Shown here in pieces: positions 35,483 through 44,391 of a stretch of 64,000 nucleotides of DNA. This DNA comes from an uncultured Arachnia sp. GTDB lineage: Bacteria; Actinomycetota; Actinomycetes; Propionibacteriales; Propionibacteriaceae. The stretch is taken from positions 20,401 to 84,400 of the forward strand of contig CANLSH010000016.1 in the NCBI GenBank assembly GCA_947493705.1. The letters are read 5' to 3'. A program made the position numbers and the translations under genes. The notes beneath the pieces are model-generated. The model saw nothing but the letters and a program-made list of their open reading frames with translations. It was not told the origin of the DNA and did not search any database. Position 1 is the first letter of the stretch; the number at the start of each line of letters is the position of its first letter.

Positions 35483-37185
35483 GCTCCGCCACCGCCACAG
35501 ACTCCAGCCCCGTCAACAAGCGGATGCCGCTTCCACTGTGGAAGAAGGGCGACCTGGCTGCCTTCTTCGCCCTGTTCACCAACAACCTCACCAACCTCCT
35601 CACGGTCATTGCGCTGCTGACCGTGGTCGTTGGGCTGCCGACGGAATTCGTGTTCGGTCGGATCGTCCCGGCTTTCGGGCTTGGCGTGTTCATGGCCTCG
35701 GTCGCCTACGTGATTTTCGCGAACCGGATGGCCAGACGACTCGGTCGCACGGACATCACCGCGCTTCCCTCTGGCCCGGCCGCACCGGCGATCTTCACGA
35801 TCACCTTCTTGGTGCTGCTGCCAGTGTTCACCACAACGAATGACCCGGCCCTGGCGATGGGCATCGCGCTCGTGTGGGGTTTCATCGAAAATGTCATTCT
35901 CTTCGTGGGTGCATTCCTCGGGGACGCTCTGCGCCGCGCCGTGCCACGCACCGTGCTCCTGGCCTGCCTCGCGGGGCTTGGACTGTTGCTTCTTGCGATG
36001 AACCCGATGCTGCAGTCTTTCGGCACTCCAGTGGTCTCCTTCGTGGTGCTGACGCTCATCTTCATCAACTGGTTCGGCAAGTCGCCGATCTTCAAGAAGC
36101 TGCCCACCGGCCTCATCCTGCTCGTCGTCGGCACTGCTCTCGGTTGGGCGTTCGGGCTCATGTCACCCGACGCCATCCGGGAAGCTCTTGCAGGAGCGGG
36201 CTTCACCCCGCCGCAGGTGCACGTGAACGAGATCTGGGAGTACTTCGGAGTTGCCCTTCCCTACATTGCTTCGGCTGTGCCACTGGCGCTGGCCAACTTC
36301 GTCTTCGACATCGAGAACATCGAAGCCGCCCACACCGAGGGAGACCCGTACCCGACGCGCCCTGTGATCCTGGCTGACTCTGGCGCTGGCTTCATCGGCA
36401 ACATCTTCGGCAGCCCCTTCCCTGTGACCGTCTATGTGGGCCACTCTGCCTACAAAGCCATGGGCGCAGGCGTTGGCTACACCCTGCTCAACGGCTTCGC
36501 CATGCTGGTGGTGGGTCTGTTCAGTCTGGGTAGCCTCCTGCTGTCGATCATTCCGCTCGCAGCGATCGCCCCCATTCTCATCTTCATCGGCGTGGTGACC
36601 GCCAACCAGGTGGTGCGGGAGACGCCACGCATCGAGGTACCGGTCATTTTCATCGCGATGTTCCCGTGGATCGCCAACTGGGGCCTCGCCCTGGCCGGCA
36701 ACGCCATGAAAGCCGCCGGGACAAACGCCGGTGAGGTCGGTTTCGCCGCGCTCGACGCAGCCGGAACCAACTACACCGGTCTGTACGCTCTGGGCAACGG
36801 CGCACCGCTGACCTCACTGATCTGGGGCTGCATTGCCATCTTCGCCATCCGCAACAGGACCATCGCAGCCGCGGTCAGCGCGCTGGTGGGCGGAGGATTG
36901 GCCTTCTTCGGAATCATTCATGAGGGGGCGCCCGTGGTGGGTGGGGAGCGGCCAACTGCTTTCCTCATCGCCTACGGCATGGTGGCTCTGCTGTTCCTCC
37001 TCAAGTGGGTGCCGGACAAGCGGGACCCGGACGTCTACGTCTATTCCGACGAGGACAGCTCGGAGACCGAAATCCCGTTGGCCGCAGTCGCTACCGCATC
37101 GAACACCAGTGATCCCAAGGTGGACGGTACGGCGCGATTCGGTGGCGTCACCGACAACAGGCGTGACGTGGAGTCCGACCGATAG
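35479..37185 (+). CDS. NCS2/AzgA-like purine or ureide permease
   Basis: A 568-residue membrane protein with about 12-14 helices. The block NFVFDIENIEAA... followed by ADSGAGFIGNIFGSPFPVT and GAGVGYTLLNG resembles helices 8-10 of AzgA-type NCS2 transporters, which carry nucleobases by proton symport. A charged cytoplasmic tail follows the last helix. GTG 35479 overlaps the DUF1116 stop (GTGA). As last gene of the operon it presumably imports the substrate of the carbamoyl-transfer pathway; which nucleobase or ureide cannot be read. Confidence 0.85.
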   Translation: MSSATATDSSPVNKRMPLPLWKKGDLAAFFALFTNNLTNLLTVIALLTVVVGLPTEFVFGRIVPAFGLGVFMASVAYVIFANRMARRLGRTDITALPSGPAAPAIFTITFLVLLPVFTTTNDPALAMGIALVWGFIENVILFVGAFLGDALRRAVPRTVLLACLAGLGLLLLAMNPMLQSFGTPVVSFVVLTLIFINWFGKSPIFKKLPTGLILLVVGTALGWAFGLMSPDAIREALAGAGFTPPQVHVNEIWEYFGVALPYIASAVPLALANFVFDIENIEAAHTEGDPYPTRPVILADSGAGFIGNIFGSPFPVTVYVGHSAYKAMGAGVGYTLLNGFAMLVVGLFSLGSLLLSIIPLAAIAPILIFIGVVTANQVVRETPRIEVPVIFIAMFPWIANWGLALAGNAMKAAGTNAGEVGFAALDAAGTNYTGLYALGNGAPLTSLIWGCIAIFAIRNRTIAAAVSALVGGGLAFFGIIHEGAPVVGGERPTAFLIAYGMVALLFLLKWVPDKRDPDVYVYSDEDSSETEIPLAAVATASNTSDPKVDGTARFGGVTDNRRDVESDR

Positions 37186-37212
37186 GGCGCGATCGCTGAG
37201 TGAGACGTGACA

Positions 37213-37251
37213 CGGCGGGTCCGCCATCCCCCCAGATGGACGGACCCGCCG
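37213..37251 (+). terminator. Hairpin terminator after the permease operon
   Basis: CGGCGGGTCCG (37213-37223) pairs with CGGACCCGCCG (37241-37251), with extra partial pairing (CCAT/ATGG) inside the loop. It lies 28 bases after the last gene of the operon. Confidence 0.75.
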
Positions 37252-37378
37252 CTGTATGTGGGACGTCAGCTGCCGCTGGGCCGACGAGAGCTGGACGGAC
37301 GGCCGGAGACGATGGCCAGGACTTGTCTCTCCGGCAGATCGGTGACGTCTCACCTAAGCTAGCCTGTTGTTGATGATG

Positions 37379-37440
37379 TGTCAACTACATACGTGGCAAA
37401 GGTGTGCTCGCAGGCTTCTGTGTGACATGTCAACTATATG
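37379..37440. promoter_or_regulatory. Paired operator-like repeats upstream of the MarR gene
   Basis: TGTCAACTACAT (37379-37390) and TGTCAACTATAT (37429-37440) are direct repeats exactly 50 bases apart, about five helical turns. The second overlaps a perfect palindrome TGACATGTCA (37423-37432). They sit over the promoter of the marR-wrbA unit and are good candidates for autoregulation. Confidence 0.6.
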
Positions 37441-37449
37441 CGCTACAAT
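37421..37449 (+). promoter_or_regulatory. Probable promoter of marR-wrbA giving a leaderless messenger
   Basis: TACAAT (37444-37449) is a good -10 box; TGTGAC (37421-37426) lies 17 bases upstream as a weak -35. A start of transcription about seven bases downstream would coincide with ATG 37456, and no Shine-Dalgarno box precedes that codon. Confidence 0.5.
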
Positions 37450-37455
37450 GAAGTC

Positions 37456-37974
37456 ATGATGTCGTCCACTCCTTGGCTCAGCGATGCTGAGCAGCGCGCC
37501 TGGCGGAGCTGGATCGCGGTCAGCGCGCAGCTCCCCACCGTGTTGCACCGTCAGTTGCAACGCGACTCTGCCCTGTCACTGCAGGACTTCGAAGTTCTCG
37601 TCCATCTGACCGAGACCGCAGAGCAGCGAGCGCGGGTAGCTGATCTGGCCAACACTCTCCAGTGGGAGCGCAGCCGGCTGTCCCATCACATCAAGCGCAT
37701 GGAAACCCGTGGTTTGGTGATCCGTGAGGAATGTGTCGAGGACGGCCGCGGAGCCTACGTCGTACTGACTGAGGTTGGGCTGGCAGCCATCAAAAGCGCC
37801 GCCCCGGGCCATGCACGGACCGTCAAGGAACTCGTCTTCAGTACCCTGACAACGCAAGAGCTCGAAGGGTTCACGCGGACGGCGGAGAAAGTCCTCGCGC
37901 GCCTGAACGAGCCCATCCCACACACACTTGTACCGAACCGGACAAGAATCTCAACCGTAAAGGACACAGTATGA
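37456..37974 (+). CDS. MarR-family transcriptional regulator
   Basis: A 172-residue winged-helix regulator. The MarR core is visible: LSLQDFEVLVHL (helix 2), ADLANTLQWERSRLSHHIKRME (recognition helix region), GLVIREECVEDGRGAYVVLTEVG (wing). I chose ATG 37456, which a leaderless promoter would serve; ATG 37438 would add six residues but lies before the -10 box. The stop overlaps the wrbA start by four bases, so it likely controls the flavodoxin in response to a quinone, phenol or oxidant. Confidence 0.87.
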   Translation: MMSSTPWLSDAEQRAWRSWIAVSAQLPTVLHRQLQRDSALSLQDFEVLVHLTETAEQRARVADLANTLQWERSRLSHHIKRMETRGLVIREECVEDGRGAYVVLTEVGLAAIKSAAPGHARTVKELVFSTLTTQELEGFTRTAEKVLARLNEPIPHTLVPNRTRISTVKDTV

Positions 37975-38567
37975 CCAAGCTCGCAATCATCTACTACTCG
38001 GCGACGGGCCACGGCACCACGATGGCTGAGCACGTTGAGCGCTTCGCCCAGGAGGCCGGTGCTGACGTGCGGCTGCGTCACGTGCGTGAAACAGTGGATC
38101 CGTCGGTGTTTGCAGAGAACCCCGCGTGGCGTGCCAACTACGAGGCAACCAAAGACCTCCCGGAAGCATCCGGGGACGACATCGTCTGGGCCGACGCCGT
38201 GATATTCGGCTCGCCCACCAGGTACTCCAGCGTGGCCGGATCCTTCCAGACCTTCATCGATACCCTCGGCGGACACTGGGCCCAGGGGAAGCTGGCGAAC
38301 AAGGCGTACGCCGCTTTCACCTCCTCGCAGACTCTGCACGGTGGCCAGGAGACGACACTGCAGCAGATTTACCAGATGGTCATGCACTTCGGCGGTATCG
38401 TCGTCGCTCCGGGCTACACAGCGCCGCTGAAGTTCGCCGACGGCAACCCCTACGGTGTTTCGCACGTCACGGGCCCCGACAACCAGAATGAGCCGACGCA
38501 GGCCACCATTGATGCGCTTGAGCACATGACTGAGCGTGTCATCGACATCGCTGGGCGTCTGGCCTGA
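37971..38567 (+). CDS. wrbA: WrbA-like NAD(P)H:quinone oxidoreductase (flavodoxin fold)
   Basis: A 198-residue flavodoxin-fold protein. The FMN phosphate loop YYSATGHGTTMA (residues 8-19), GSPTRYSSVAGSFQTF (about 80-95) and AFTSSQTLHGGQETTL (about 115-130) are typical of WrbA, which reduces quinones by two electrons. It overlaps the marR stop codon, an arrangement seen for redox-sensing MarR pairs. A hairpin follows 22 bases downstream. Confidence 0.9.
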   Translation: MTKLAIIYYSATGHGTTMAEHVERFAQEAGADVRLRHVRETVDPSVFAENPAWRANYEATKDLPEASGDDIVWADAVIFGSPTRYSSVAGSFQTFIDTLGGHWAQGKLANKAYAAFTSSQTLHGGQETTLQQIYQMVMHFGGIVVAPGYTAPLKFADGNPYGVSHVTGPDNQNEPTQATIDALEHMTERVIDIAGRLA

Positions 38568-38589
38568 CAGAAGCGTCTATGAGATGCCG

Positions 38590-38632
38590 CTGCGGCTCCA
38601 CATCCCACAAAGCGACGGGGGTGGAGCCGCAG
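38590..38632 (+). terminator. Hairpin terminator after wrbA
   Basis: A perfect 12-bp inverted repeat, CTGCGGCTCCAC at 38590-38601 and GTGGAGCCGCAG at 38621-38632, with a 19-base loop. It closes the marR-wrbA unit. Confidence 0.65.
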
Positions 38633-38816
38633 TTTGCATCTGTGGAGCGGACGTCAAACGCCCCGACGACCGGACACGCAGCATCGAGTCTGCGCCGAGG
38701 CGATATACGGCTTGGTGAGCACTGATGGCGTCGTGTCCGGCCAGGACATGACGGGGCGACGCACCTCGCAACCGTGAAAGAATGCAGTCAATGAGCAATT
38801 GGGCGAGGGTGATGGC

Positions 38817-40397
38817 GTGACGACGGTTCTGATCTACCTGTTGGTGGTCTTCGCTGCGGGACTGTTGGCCATTGCCATCCGCCTTCCACCGCTGGTGGGG
38901 TTCCTGGCCGCAGGATTCATCCTCAACGGCCTCGGCGTTCAGGAAGCTGCCGTCCTCGACACCCTCTCTGAACTCGGCGTGACCCTGATGCTCTTCGCGA
39001 TCGGGTTGAAGCTGAACGTGAAGCAGTTGCTGGGCAAGGAAGTGTGGCTGACGGCCACCGCACACATGGCTGGAGCCGTGGTGGTGGGTTCCGGATTCCT
39101 CGGACTGCTGGCCTGGATGGGAGCGCTCACCGTCTCGAGCATCCCCATCATTGGAGTACTCGCGTTTGCGCTCTCCTTCTCCAGCACTGTCTTCGTCATC
39201 AAGATTCTGCAGGACCGAGGTGACGAACAAGCGCTCTATGGACGCATCGCCATCGGCGTGCTGATCATGCAGGACATCGCCGCCGTGGTCTTCATCTCTG
39301 TGTCGCGCGGTACCCCGCCCAGCCCGCTGGCGCTCGGCCTCCTGATTCTCGTGCCGCTGCTGTGGTTGTTCTTCAAGCGGTTCCACCGGTTGGGACGCGC
39401 AGAGATGCAGGCACTGTTCGGCATTTTCATGGCGTTGGTTCCCGGATACGCGCTCTTTGATTACGTGGGGCTGTACGGGAGTCTTGGCGCACTCATCATG
39501 GGAATGGTTCTCGCCTCCCACCCCGGTGCTGACCAGCTCTCGCGCAGCCTCTTCACACTCAAGGAACTGCTGCTGATCGGTTTTTTCGTCAACATCGGTT
39601 TCACCGGCCTCCCAGACACGCAGAACGTCGTTGTGGGTCTGCTGCTGCTCCTCCTGCTACCGCTGCAGGGTCTGGGCTACTGGGTGCTGCTGTGGGCGCA
39701 GGGCATGCGTCACCGCACAAGCCTCCTCGCTGCGACGTTGCTCTGCAACTATTCGGAATTCGGCCTGATCGTGGCCGCCACCGGTGTCACGGCCGGCTGG
39801 TTGCCTGAGCACTGGCTGGTGACCATCACCATCGCCGTGGCCGCCAGCTTCGTCATCTCCGCCGTCGCGAACCCGCGTCGGACGTCCTTGATGTCCCAGT
39901 TCGCCAGTAGGTTCCCCAAACGTCCTCCCGAGAAATTGCACCATCACGACAGGCCCATCCCCATCGGCAACGCGCGTGCCCTGGTGCTCGGCATGGGTCG
40001 CGTCGGGCGCGCGTCGTACAACCAACTGGTCGACGAGTACGGGCTTGACACCCTGGGGGTTGAGCACGACCCGGATCGGGTTGAGAGTCTCCTCAAAGGT
40101 GGCATGAAGGTCATCGAGGGTGACGCCACGGACACCGACTTCTGGGACCGGGTGATCCGCAATGGCCTCATCGAAGTCATCGTGCTGGCCATGCCCTCCC
40201 AACACGCCAACACTGACGCCCTGGAGGAGATCCGAAGCCGGGACTACACCGGAACAGTGGCAGCCGTGGCGTTGTACCTTGACGACGTGGATGAGCTCTA
40301 CGATCACGGCATCGATGTAGTGGTGCACATGTACGGCGGTGCGGGCCGCGATCTTGCGGACCAGAGCATGGAAGCCAGACGCGAACAGAGCCACTGA
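38817..40397 (+). CDS. Kef-type monovalent cation:proton antiporter with TrkA-N domain (copy 1)
   Basis: A 526-residue CPA2 antiporter. About 11-12 membrane helices (1-370) include the SSTVFVIKILQDRGDE segment and the LMQDIAAVVFI helix with the ion-binding Asp; a cytoplasmic TrkA-N/RCK domain follows (RALVLGMGRVGRASYNQL, then EHDPDRVE). It should exchange K+ or Na+ for H+ under nucleotide control. GTG 38817 matches the ATG start of its paralog at 49643 (both begin TTVLIYLLVVFAAGLL). The two copies have identical length and very similar sequence. Convergent with ecsC. Confidence 0.88.
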   Translation: MTTVLIYLLVVFAAGLLAIAIRLPPLVGFLAAGFILNGLGVQEAAVLDTLSELGVTLMLFAIGLKLNVKQLLGKEVWLTATAHMAGAVVVGSGFLGLLAWMGALTVSSIPIIGVLAFALSFSSTVFVIKILQDRGDEQALYGRIAIGVLIMQDIAAVVFISVSRGTPPSPLALGLLILVPLLWLFFKRFHRLGRAEMQALFGIFMALVPGYALFDYVGLYGSLGALIMGMVLASHPGADQLSRSLFTLKELLLIGFFVNIGFTGLPDTQNVVVGLLLLLLLPLQGLGYWVLLWAQGMRHRTSLLAATLLCNYSEFGLIVAATGVTAGWLPEHWLVTITIAVAASFVISAVANPRRTSLMSQFASRFPKRPPEKLHHHDRPIPIGNARALVLGMGRVGRASYNQLVDEYGLDTLGVEHDPDRVESLLKGGMKVIEGDATDTDFWDRVIRNGLIEVIVLAMPSQHANTDALEEIRSRDYTGTVAAVALYLDDVDELYDHGIDVVVHMYGGAGRDLADQSMEARREQSH

Positions 40398-40430
40398 GGC
40401 TGACGGCGATGCGTGCGTCGCCCCAACCCG

Positions 40431-41159
40431 TCAACTCACGGGAGGGAAACCATCCTTGGCTGTGCGCGCGATCTTCTTCAGCATCCTGCGATCCGCCCAC
40501 GCACCGATCAGCCCGCCCAAACCGGGAATTGCTTTGCCGAACAGCCGCACTGACCGAAGACCGAAGCGGCGCAACATCCGTCCTCCCAGAGCCCGAGCGA
40601 CAGCCGACGACGGTGAGAACGGCACGCGCTTGGCGATCTGGCGGGTTGCGGCCCCCGTGATGGGGCCGAGCCCAATGCTGGCGAGCACATCCTCGGACTC
40701 CTCGCCCACGAGAGCGGCCAGGACACGGCTGCGAATCTCTTCATCATCAAGGTCGTAGCCTCGAATGACGGCGATCGCACCCACCATGCGCGTGGCCTGA
40801 ACGTAGAACTCAAAAATGTTGGCGGGCAGCAGGAACGGCAAGGTGAACAGGCCTCCCAATCCTGTCAGGAAGCCCGCCGCTGTCACCCCCCGACGGTGTT
40901 GACGCACGACGCGCCGTATCGCCTTCTTGTGGTTCTTCGGGAAGCGTTTGGTGGCGCGGCGGGCGATTTCGTCGGCCGATGAGTACTTGAGCTTTCCATT
41001 CAGGCCAATCTCGCGGAAGGCCTCCACCATCGACTGAAGAGCGCTTTCCACGCCGTTTTGCTCGTCGCTCTCCACCGCGCCGGAACGAACTTCCCTCATG
41101 GCCTTGCGCGTGACGCGGGTGGCGGAATCGTCCTTGCGCAGAAGTCCGAACAGTCCCAT
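40431..41159 (-). CDS. EcsC-family protein
   Basis: A 242-residue protein with an EcsC-type core: VRQHRRGVTAAGFLTGLGGLFTLPFLLPANI (split hydrophobic pair, about 105-135) and a C-terminal hydrophobic KAIPGLGGLIGA segment flanked by basic residues. EcsC proteins are poorly understood, membrane-associated and sometimes next to ABC transporters. ATG 41159 follows a GGAGA box. It is divergent from the first CNNM-type gene across 190 bases. Confidence 0.78.
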   Translation of the reverse strand: MGLFGLLRKDDSATRVTRKAMREVRSGAVESDEQNGVESALQSMVEAFREIGLNGKLKYSSADEIARRATKRFPKNHKKAIRRVVRQHRRGVTAAGFLTGLGGLFTLPFLLPANIFEFYVQATRMVGAIAVIRGYDLDDEEIRSRVLAALVGEESEDVLASIGLGPITGAATRQIAKRVPFSPSSAVARALGGRMLRRFGLRSVRLFGKAIPGLGGLIGAWADRRMLKKIARTAKDGFPPVS

Positions 41160-41349
41160 GGGGTCTCCATCTCTCTCATGTGATCGAGGCGGACGAGGGT
41201 TTGCGTCGAACGCCGCCCACAGCGTACCCACTGAGGGTGTCGTGTCCGGGCCGACCTTGCTTCTATGATCGTGATGTGAACGACGGTCAAAGTACAGAGC
41301 CCTTAGGGGCGCACGGGTCCGGATCTCCAGGCGGGTCACGGGTGAAGAG

Positions 41350-42717
41350 GTGCTGACCGAGTGGTTGCTGTTGCTCCTCGTGGTTGTACTCGTTGCCGCA
41401 AACGCGGCCTTCGTAGCGGCCGAGTTTGCGTTGGTGACCGTGGACCGGCCCACGGTTGCTCAACTGGCCGAGGATGATCCCAGAGCCGCCTCCCTGCAGG
41501 CCGGGTTGCGGACACTGTCCACACAACTGTCCGGCGCCCAGCTGGGGATCACGATCACCTCTCTGGTGGTGGGATTCATTGCTGAGCCATCGATCGCGGC
41601 ATTGTTGCGAGTCCCCATCGAACGAGCGGGGCTCCCCGACCAGAGCACCACTGTGGTGGCCTTCACCGCTGCCTTCCTGATCGCCACCCTGACGCAGATG
41701 GTGTTCGGCGAGCTCGTGCCGAAGAACTGGGCCATCGCCGAGCCGCTCAAGGTGGGGCGTGCAGTCGTTGGTTTTCAACGGGGGTTCAGCTGGGTGATGA
41801 CACCGCTGCTCTTCGTACTCAATGGCACCGCCAATTCGATTGTGCGCGCGCTCGGGATGGAACCGCAGGAGGAACTGGCGTCTGCTCGTTCAGCACAGGA
41901 ACTCGGCTCCCTGGCTGCCCGTTCTGCTCAGCAGGGAACCCTGGAGCAGGACTTGGCCAAACGCCTGGAGCGCTCTGTCTCCATGGGTGACATCACTGCG
42001 TCGGACGCGATGACGCCGCGTCCCCGCGTCAGATTCCTCGATATGGAACAGAGCGCCGCGGATGTGCTTGACGTGACCGCCTCCACTGGTCACGCCCGGT
42101 TCCCTGTGATCTCCGACAGCGTGGACAAAATCCACGGTGTGGTGCATTTCAAGGATGCACTCGCCGTCTCAGCCGGTCAGCGTGAAGCCACGTCAATTGC
42201 CACGCTGATTCGTCCCGTCAGAGCAGTTCCATCCACGATGCCGCTCGCCTCGGTGCTCGAAGTGCTGCGCCCCGGCGTGCAGATGGCGGTGGTGGTGGAT
42301 GAGTACGGCGGTACCGATGGCGTCGTGACGCTGGAAGACGTGGTGGAGGAGCTCGTCGGCGAGATCGACGACGAACAGGACATGCCATCGCGTGTCTACC
42401 GCCAACTGGGCGAGCAACGATGGGCACTCTCAGGGCTCCTGCGCCCTGACGAAGTGGGTGAGGCTCTGAAGCTGGAACTACCGGAAGCCCGCGAGTCGGA
42501 CACACTGGGAGGCCTCATCACAGAACGTCTGGAACGATTCCCACAGGTGGGCGACGAGGTGGTCCTGGAGGTACGGGACGAATCCCGGATGGATTCGGAC
42601 GGACTCCCCAGTCCCATGGCCGCGCGGCTCTCCGTCACCCGACTCGACGGTTGGCGGGTTGACCGACTGACTCTCAGCATCGAAGAACTGGACGATGAGG
42701 GGGCCGAAGATGTTTGA
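41350..42717 (+). CDS. CNNM/CorC-type (HlyC/CorC) membrane protein with CBS pair, copy 1
   Basis: A 455-residue protein with an N-terminal DUF21 membrane domain (helices at about 5-25, 60-80, 95-115 and 140-160), a CBS pair (from SDAMTPRPRVRFLD to DEYGGTDGVVTLEDVVEELVGE) and a C-terminal CorC_HlyC transporter-associated domain. Family members act in Mg2+/divalent cation efflux or its regulation. GTG 41350 follows a GAAGAGG box. The stop overlaps the next start by eight bases; the two probably form a heteromer, as such pairs commonly do. Confidence 0.87.
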   Translation: MLTEWLLLLLVVVLVAANAAFVAAEFALVTVDRPTVAQLAEDDPRAASLQAGLRTLSTQLSGAQLGITITSLVVGFIAEPSIAALLRVPIERAGLPDQSTTVVAFTAAFLIATLTQMVFGELVPKNWAIAEPLKVGRAVVGFQRGFSWVMTPLLFVLNGTANSIVRALGMEPQEELASARSAQELGSLAARSAQQGTLEQDLAKRLERSVSMGDITASDAMTPRPRVRFLDMEQSAADVLDVTASTGHARFPVISDSVDKIHGVVHFKDALAVSAGQREATSIATLIRPVRAVPSTMPLASVLEVLRPGVQMAVVVDEYGGTDGVVTLEDVVEELVGEIDDEQDMPSRVYRQLGEQRWALSGLLRPDEVGEALKLELPEARESDTLGGLITERLERFPQVGDEVVLEVRDESRMDSDGLPSPMAARLSVTRLDGWRVDRLTLSIEELDDEGAEDV

Positions 42718-43756
42718 TCTCACCGCCATCCTCATCGCCGTCGCCCTGCTGATCGGCAATGCATTCTTCGTGGGCGCGGAGTTCGCGCTCATCGCTGCCC
42801 GCCGAACCCAGATTGAGCCGCGGGCCGCAGCTGGTTCGCGGGCGGCCCGGATCACACTGCGCGCCATGGAACACGTCTCGCTCATGTTGGCCGGTGCACA
42901 ATTGGGCATCACGATGTGCTCGCTGGGTCTCGGTGCCGTGGGTGAGCCCGCCGTGGCTCATGCCCTGGAGGTCCCATTGGCGGCCATCGGCGTGAGCGGG
43001 GCACTTCTGCACACCATCTCCTTCGCCGTCGCTCTTGCCATTGTCGTGTTCCTGCACATGGTGCTGGGTGAGATGGTGCCGAAGAACATCGCGATTGCAG
43101 GACCGGAGCGTTCAGCGCTGGTCCTTGGCCCCATCCTGTACGGGATCGTGCTGATTCTGCGGCCGCTCATCTGGTTGCTGAACTGGATCGCCAATGCCGT
43201 GTTGCGTGTCCTGAAGGTGGAGCCCCAGGATGAGGTCACGTCTGTCTTCACTGCCGCAGAAGTGACGGCGTTCATCGCGGAATCACGTGAGGAGGGTCTC
43301 CTTGAAGACAACCAGCACCAGCTCCTCACCGGAGCGGTGACCATGAGCAACGAATCCGTCGACACGGTCCTGGTTCCTCTCTCGGATCTGAGCACTCTGC
43401 CGCGGGATATCAGCGCGACGGAGGTGGAGCAGGAGTTTGTGCGGACCGGATTCTCGCGTTTTCCCGTTTCTGCGCCCGAGGGAGATCTTGTGGGATACGT
43501 CCACCTCAAGGACTTCCTGCGACTGTCACCGCAGGAGGCTGATGAACCCGTGGACGATCATGTGATCCGGCCATTGGCCACGATTCCGCGGGATGCAACC
43601 CTGGAAGAGGCCCTCAAGACCATGCAGGCACAGGGCACCCACTTCGCCGTCGTCACCGACTCAGGAACACCTGTGGGAGCTGCCATGCTGGAGGACGTCG
43701 TCGAGCGGCTCGTCGGTGAGGTCAGGGATGCTGCGCAGGTGCCGCGCGAGGACTGA
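42710..43756 (+). CDS. CNNM/CorC-type membrane protein with CBS pair, copy 2
   Basis: A 348-residue partner of the preceding gene. DUF21 membrane domain at the N-terminus (IGNAFFVGAEFALIAARRTQIE), a CBS pair, and an end at the second CBS (VGAAMLEDVVERLVGE); the CorC_HlyC domain is missing, which is common for the second gene of such pairs. ATG 42710 follows GAGGGGG and overlaps the upstream stop by eight bases. Convergent with mrpG, three bases apart. Confidence 0.87.
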   Translation: MFDLTAILIAVALLIGNAFFVGAEFALIAARRTQIEPRAAAGSRAARITLRAMEHVSLMLAGAQLGITMCSLGLGAVGEPAVAHALEVPLAAIGVSGALLHTISFAVALAIVVFLHMVLGEMVPKNIAIAGPERSALVLGPILYGIVLILRPLIWLLNWIANAVLRVLKVEPQDEVTSVFTAAEVTAFIAESREEGLLEDNQHQLLTGAVTMSNESVDTVLVPLSDLSTLPRDISATEVEQEFVRTGFSRFPVSAPEGDLVGYVHLKDFLRLSPQEADEPVDDHVIRPLATIPRDATLEEALKTMQAQGTHFAVVTDSGTPVGAAMLEDVVERLVGEVRDAAQVPRED

Positions 43757-43759
43757 GGC

Positions 43760-44125
43760 TCACGTGGTCGCGGAGTCCGGATCAGGATCCGCAAGATCGT
43801 TGGGTTCAGTCGCCGGATCAACCGGTGCACCGGACATGAAAGCGGCGCGCACCAGGGTGTTGGAGGCGACTGACGAGACGAGGATGAAGGCGAGGATTGC
43901 CACCAGGGACTTCAGCAGTATCTCCCAGGAGAATCCGGCATCCATGAAGCGCCCCACCATTGCTCCAGCCGTAATGAAGGGCAGCCCGAGCGACGTGGCG
44001 ATGCTGAATGCATTGATCCGGGAGATGGCGTCCTTCTCCACGAAGAGTGCACGCGCTGCGCTCAGGACTGCCGCGGCGCCAATGAGCAGAAGCATGGACG
44101 TCAGGATTTCCACCATGAGAACCAT
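43760..44125 (-). CDS. mrpG: Mrp/Mnh Na+/H+ antiporter subunit G
   Basis: A 121-residue protein with three membrane helices (about 2-22, 45-65, 70-95) and an acidic C-terminal tail, in line with MrpG. It starts inside the mrpF stop (TGATG) and ends the mrpABCDEFG order. All Mrp subunits are needed for antiport. Confidence 0.85.
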   Translation of the reverse strand: MVLMVEILTSMLLLIGAAAVLSAARALFVEKDAISRINAFSIATSLGLPFITAGAMVGRFMDAGFSWEILLKSLVAILAFILVSSVASNTLVRAAFMSGAPVDPATEPNDLADPDPDSATT

Positions 44126-44391
44126 CAGCGTCTACCCCTTGTGAGGATCCTGGCCAGAGCCAGCGTGGCGACGATGCCCAGGATGGCGGCAATCATGGAC
44201 AGGTCCACAGAAACAGCTGAGCGGAAGAGCATTCCGTGGACGATCAGGATTCCGACGCAGGCGAAGAAGACCAGATCGGCCACAATCGTTCGGGTGGCCG
44301 CGTCGCGCGCCGAATAGGCCCGGTACAGTCCGGCCAGCACACTGAGTGCCAGCATCGCGGTGACAGCCCACGCTGTGATGGTGAGAATCAT
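44125..44391 (-). CDS. mrpF: Mrp/Mnh antiporter subunit F
   Basis: An 88-residue protein with three helices; the DAATRTIVADLVFFACVGILIV segment (split helix 2) carries the conserved Asp of MrpF. Coupled by overlap to mrpE and mrpG. Confidence 0.88.
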   Translation of the reverse strand: MILTITAWAVTAMLALSVLAGLYRAYSARDAATRTIVADLVFFACVGILIVHGMLFRSAVSVDLSMIAAILGIVATLALARILTRGRR

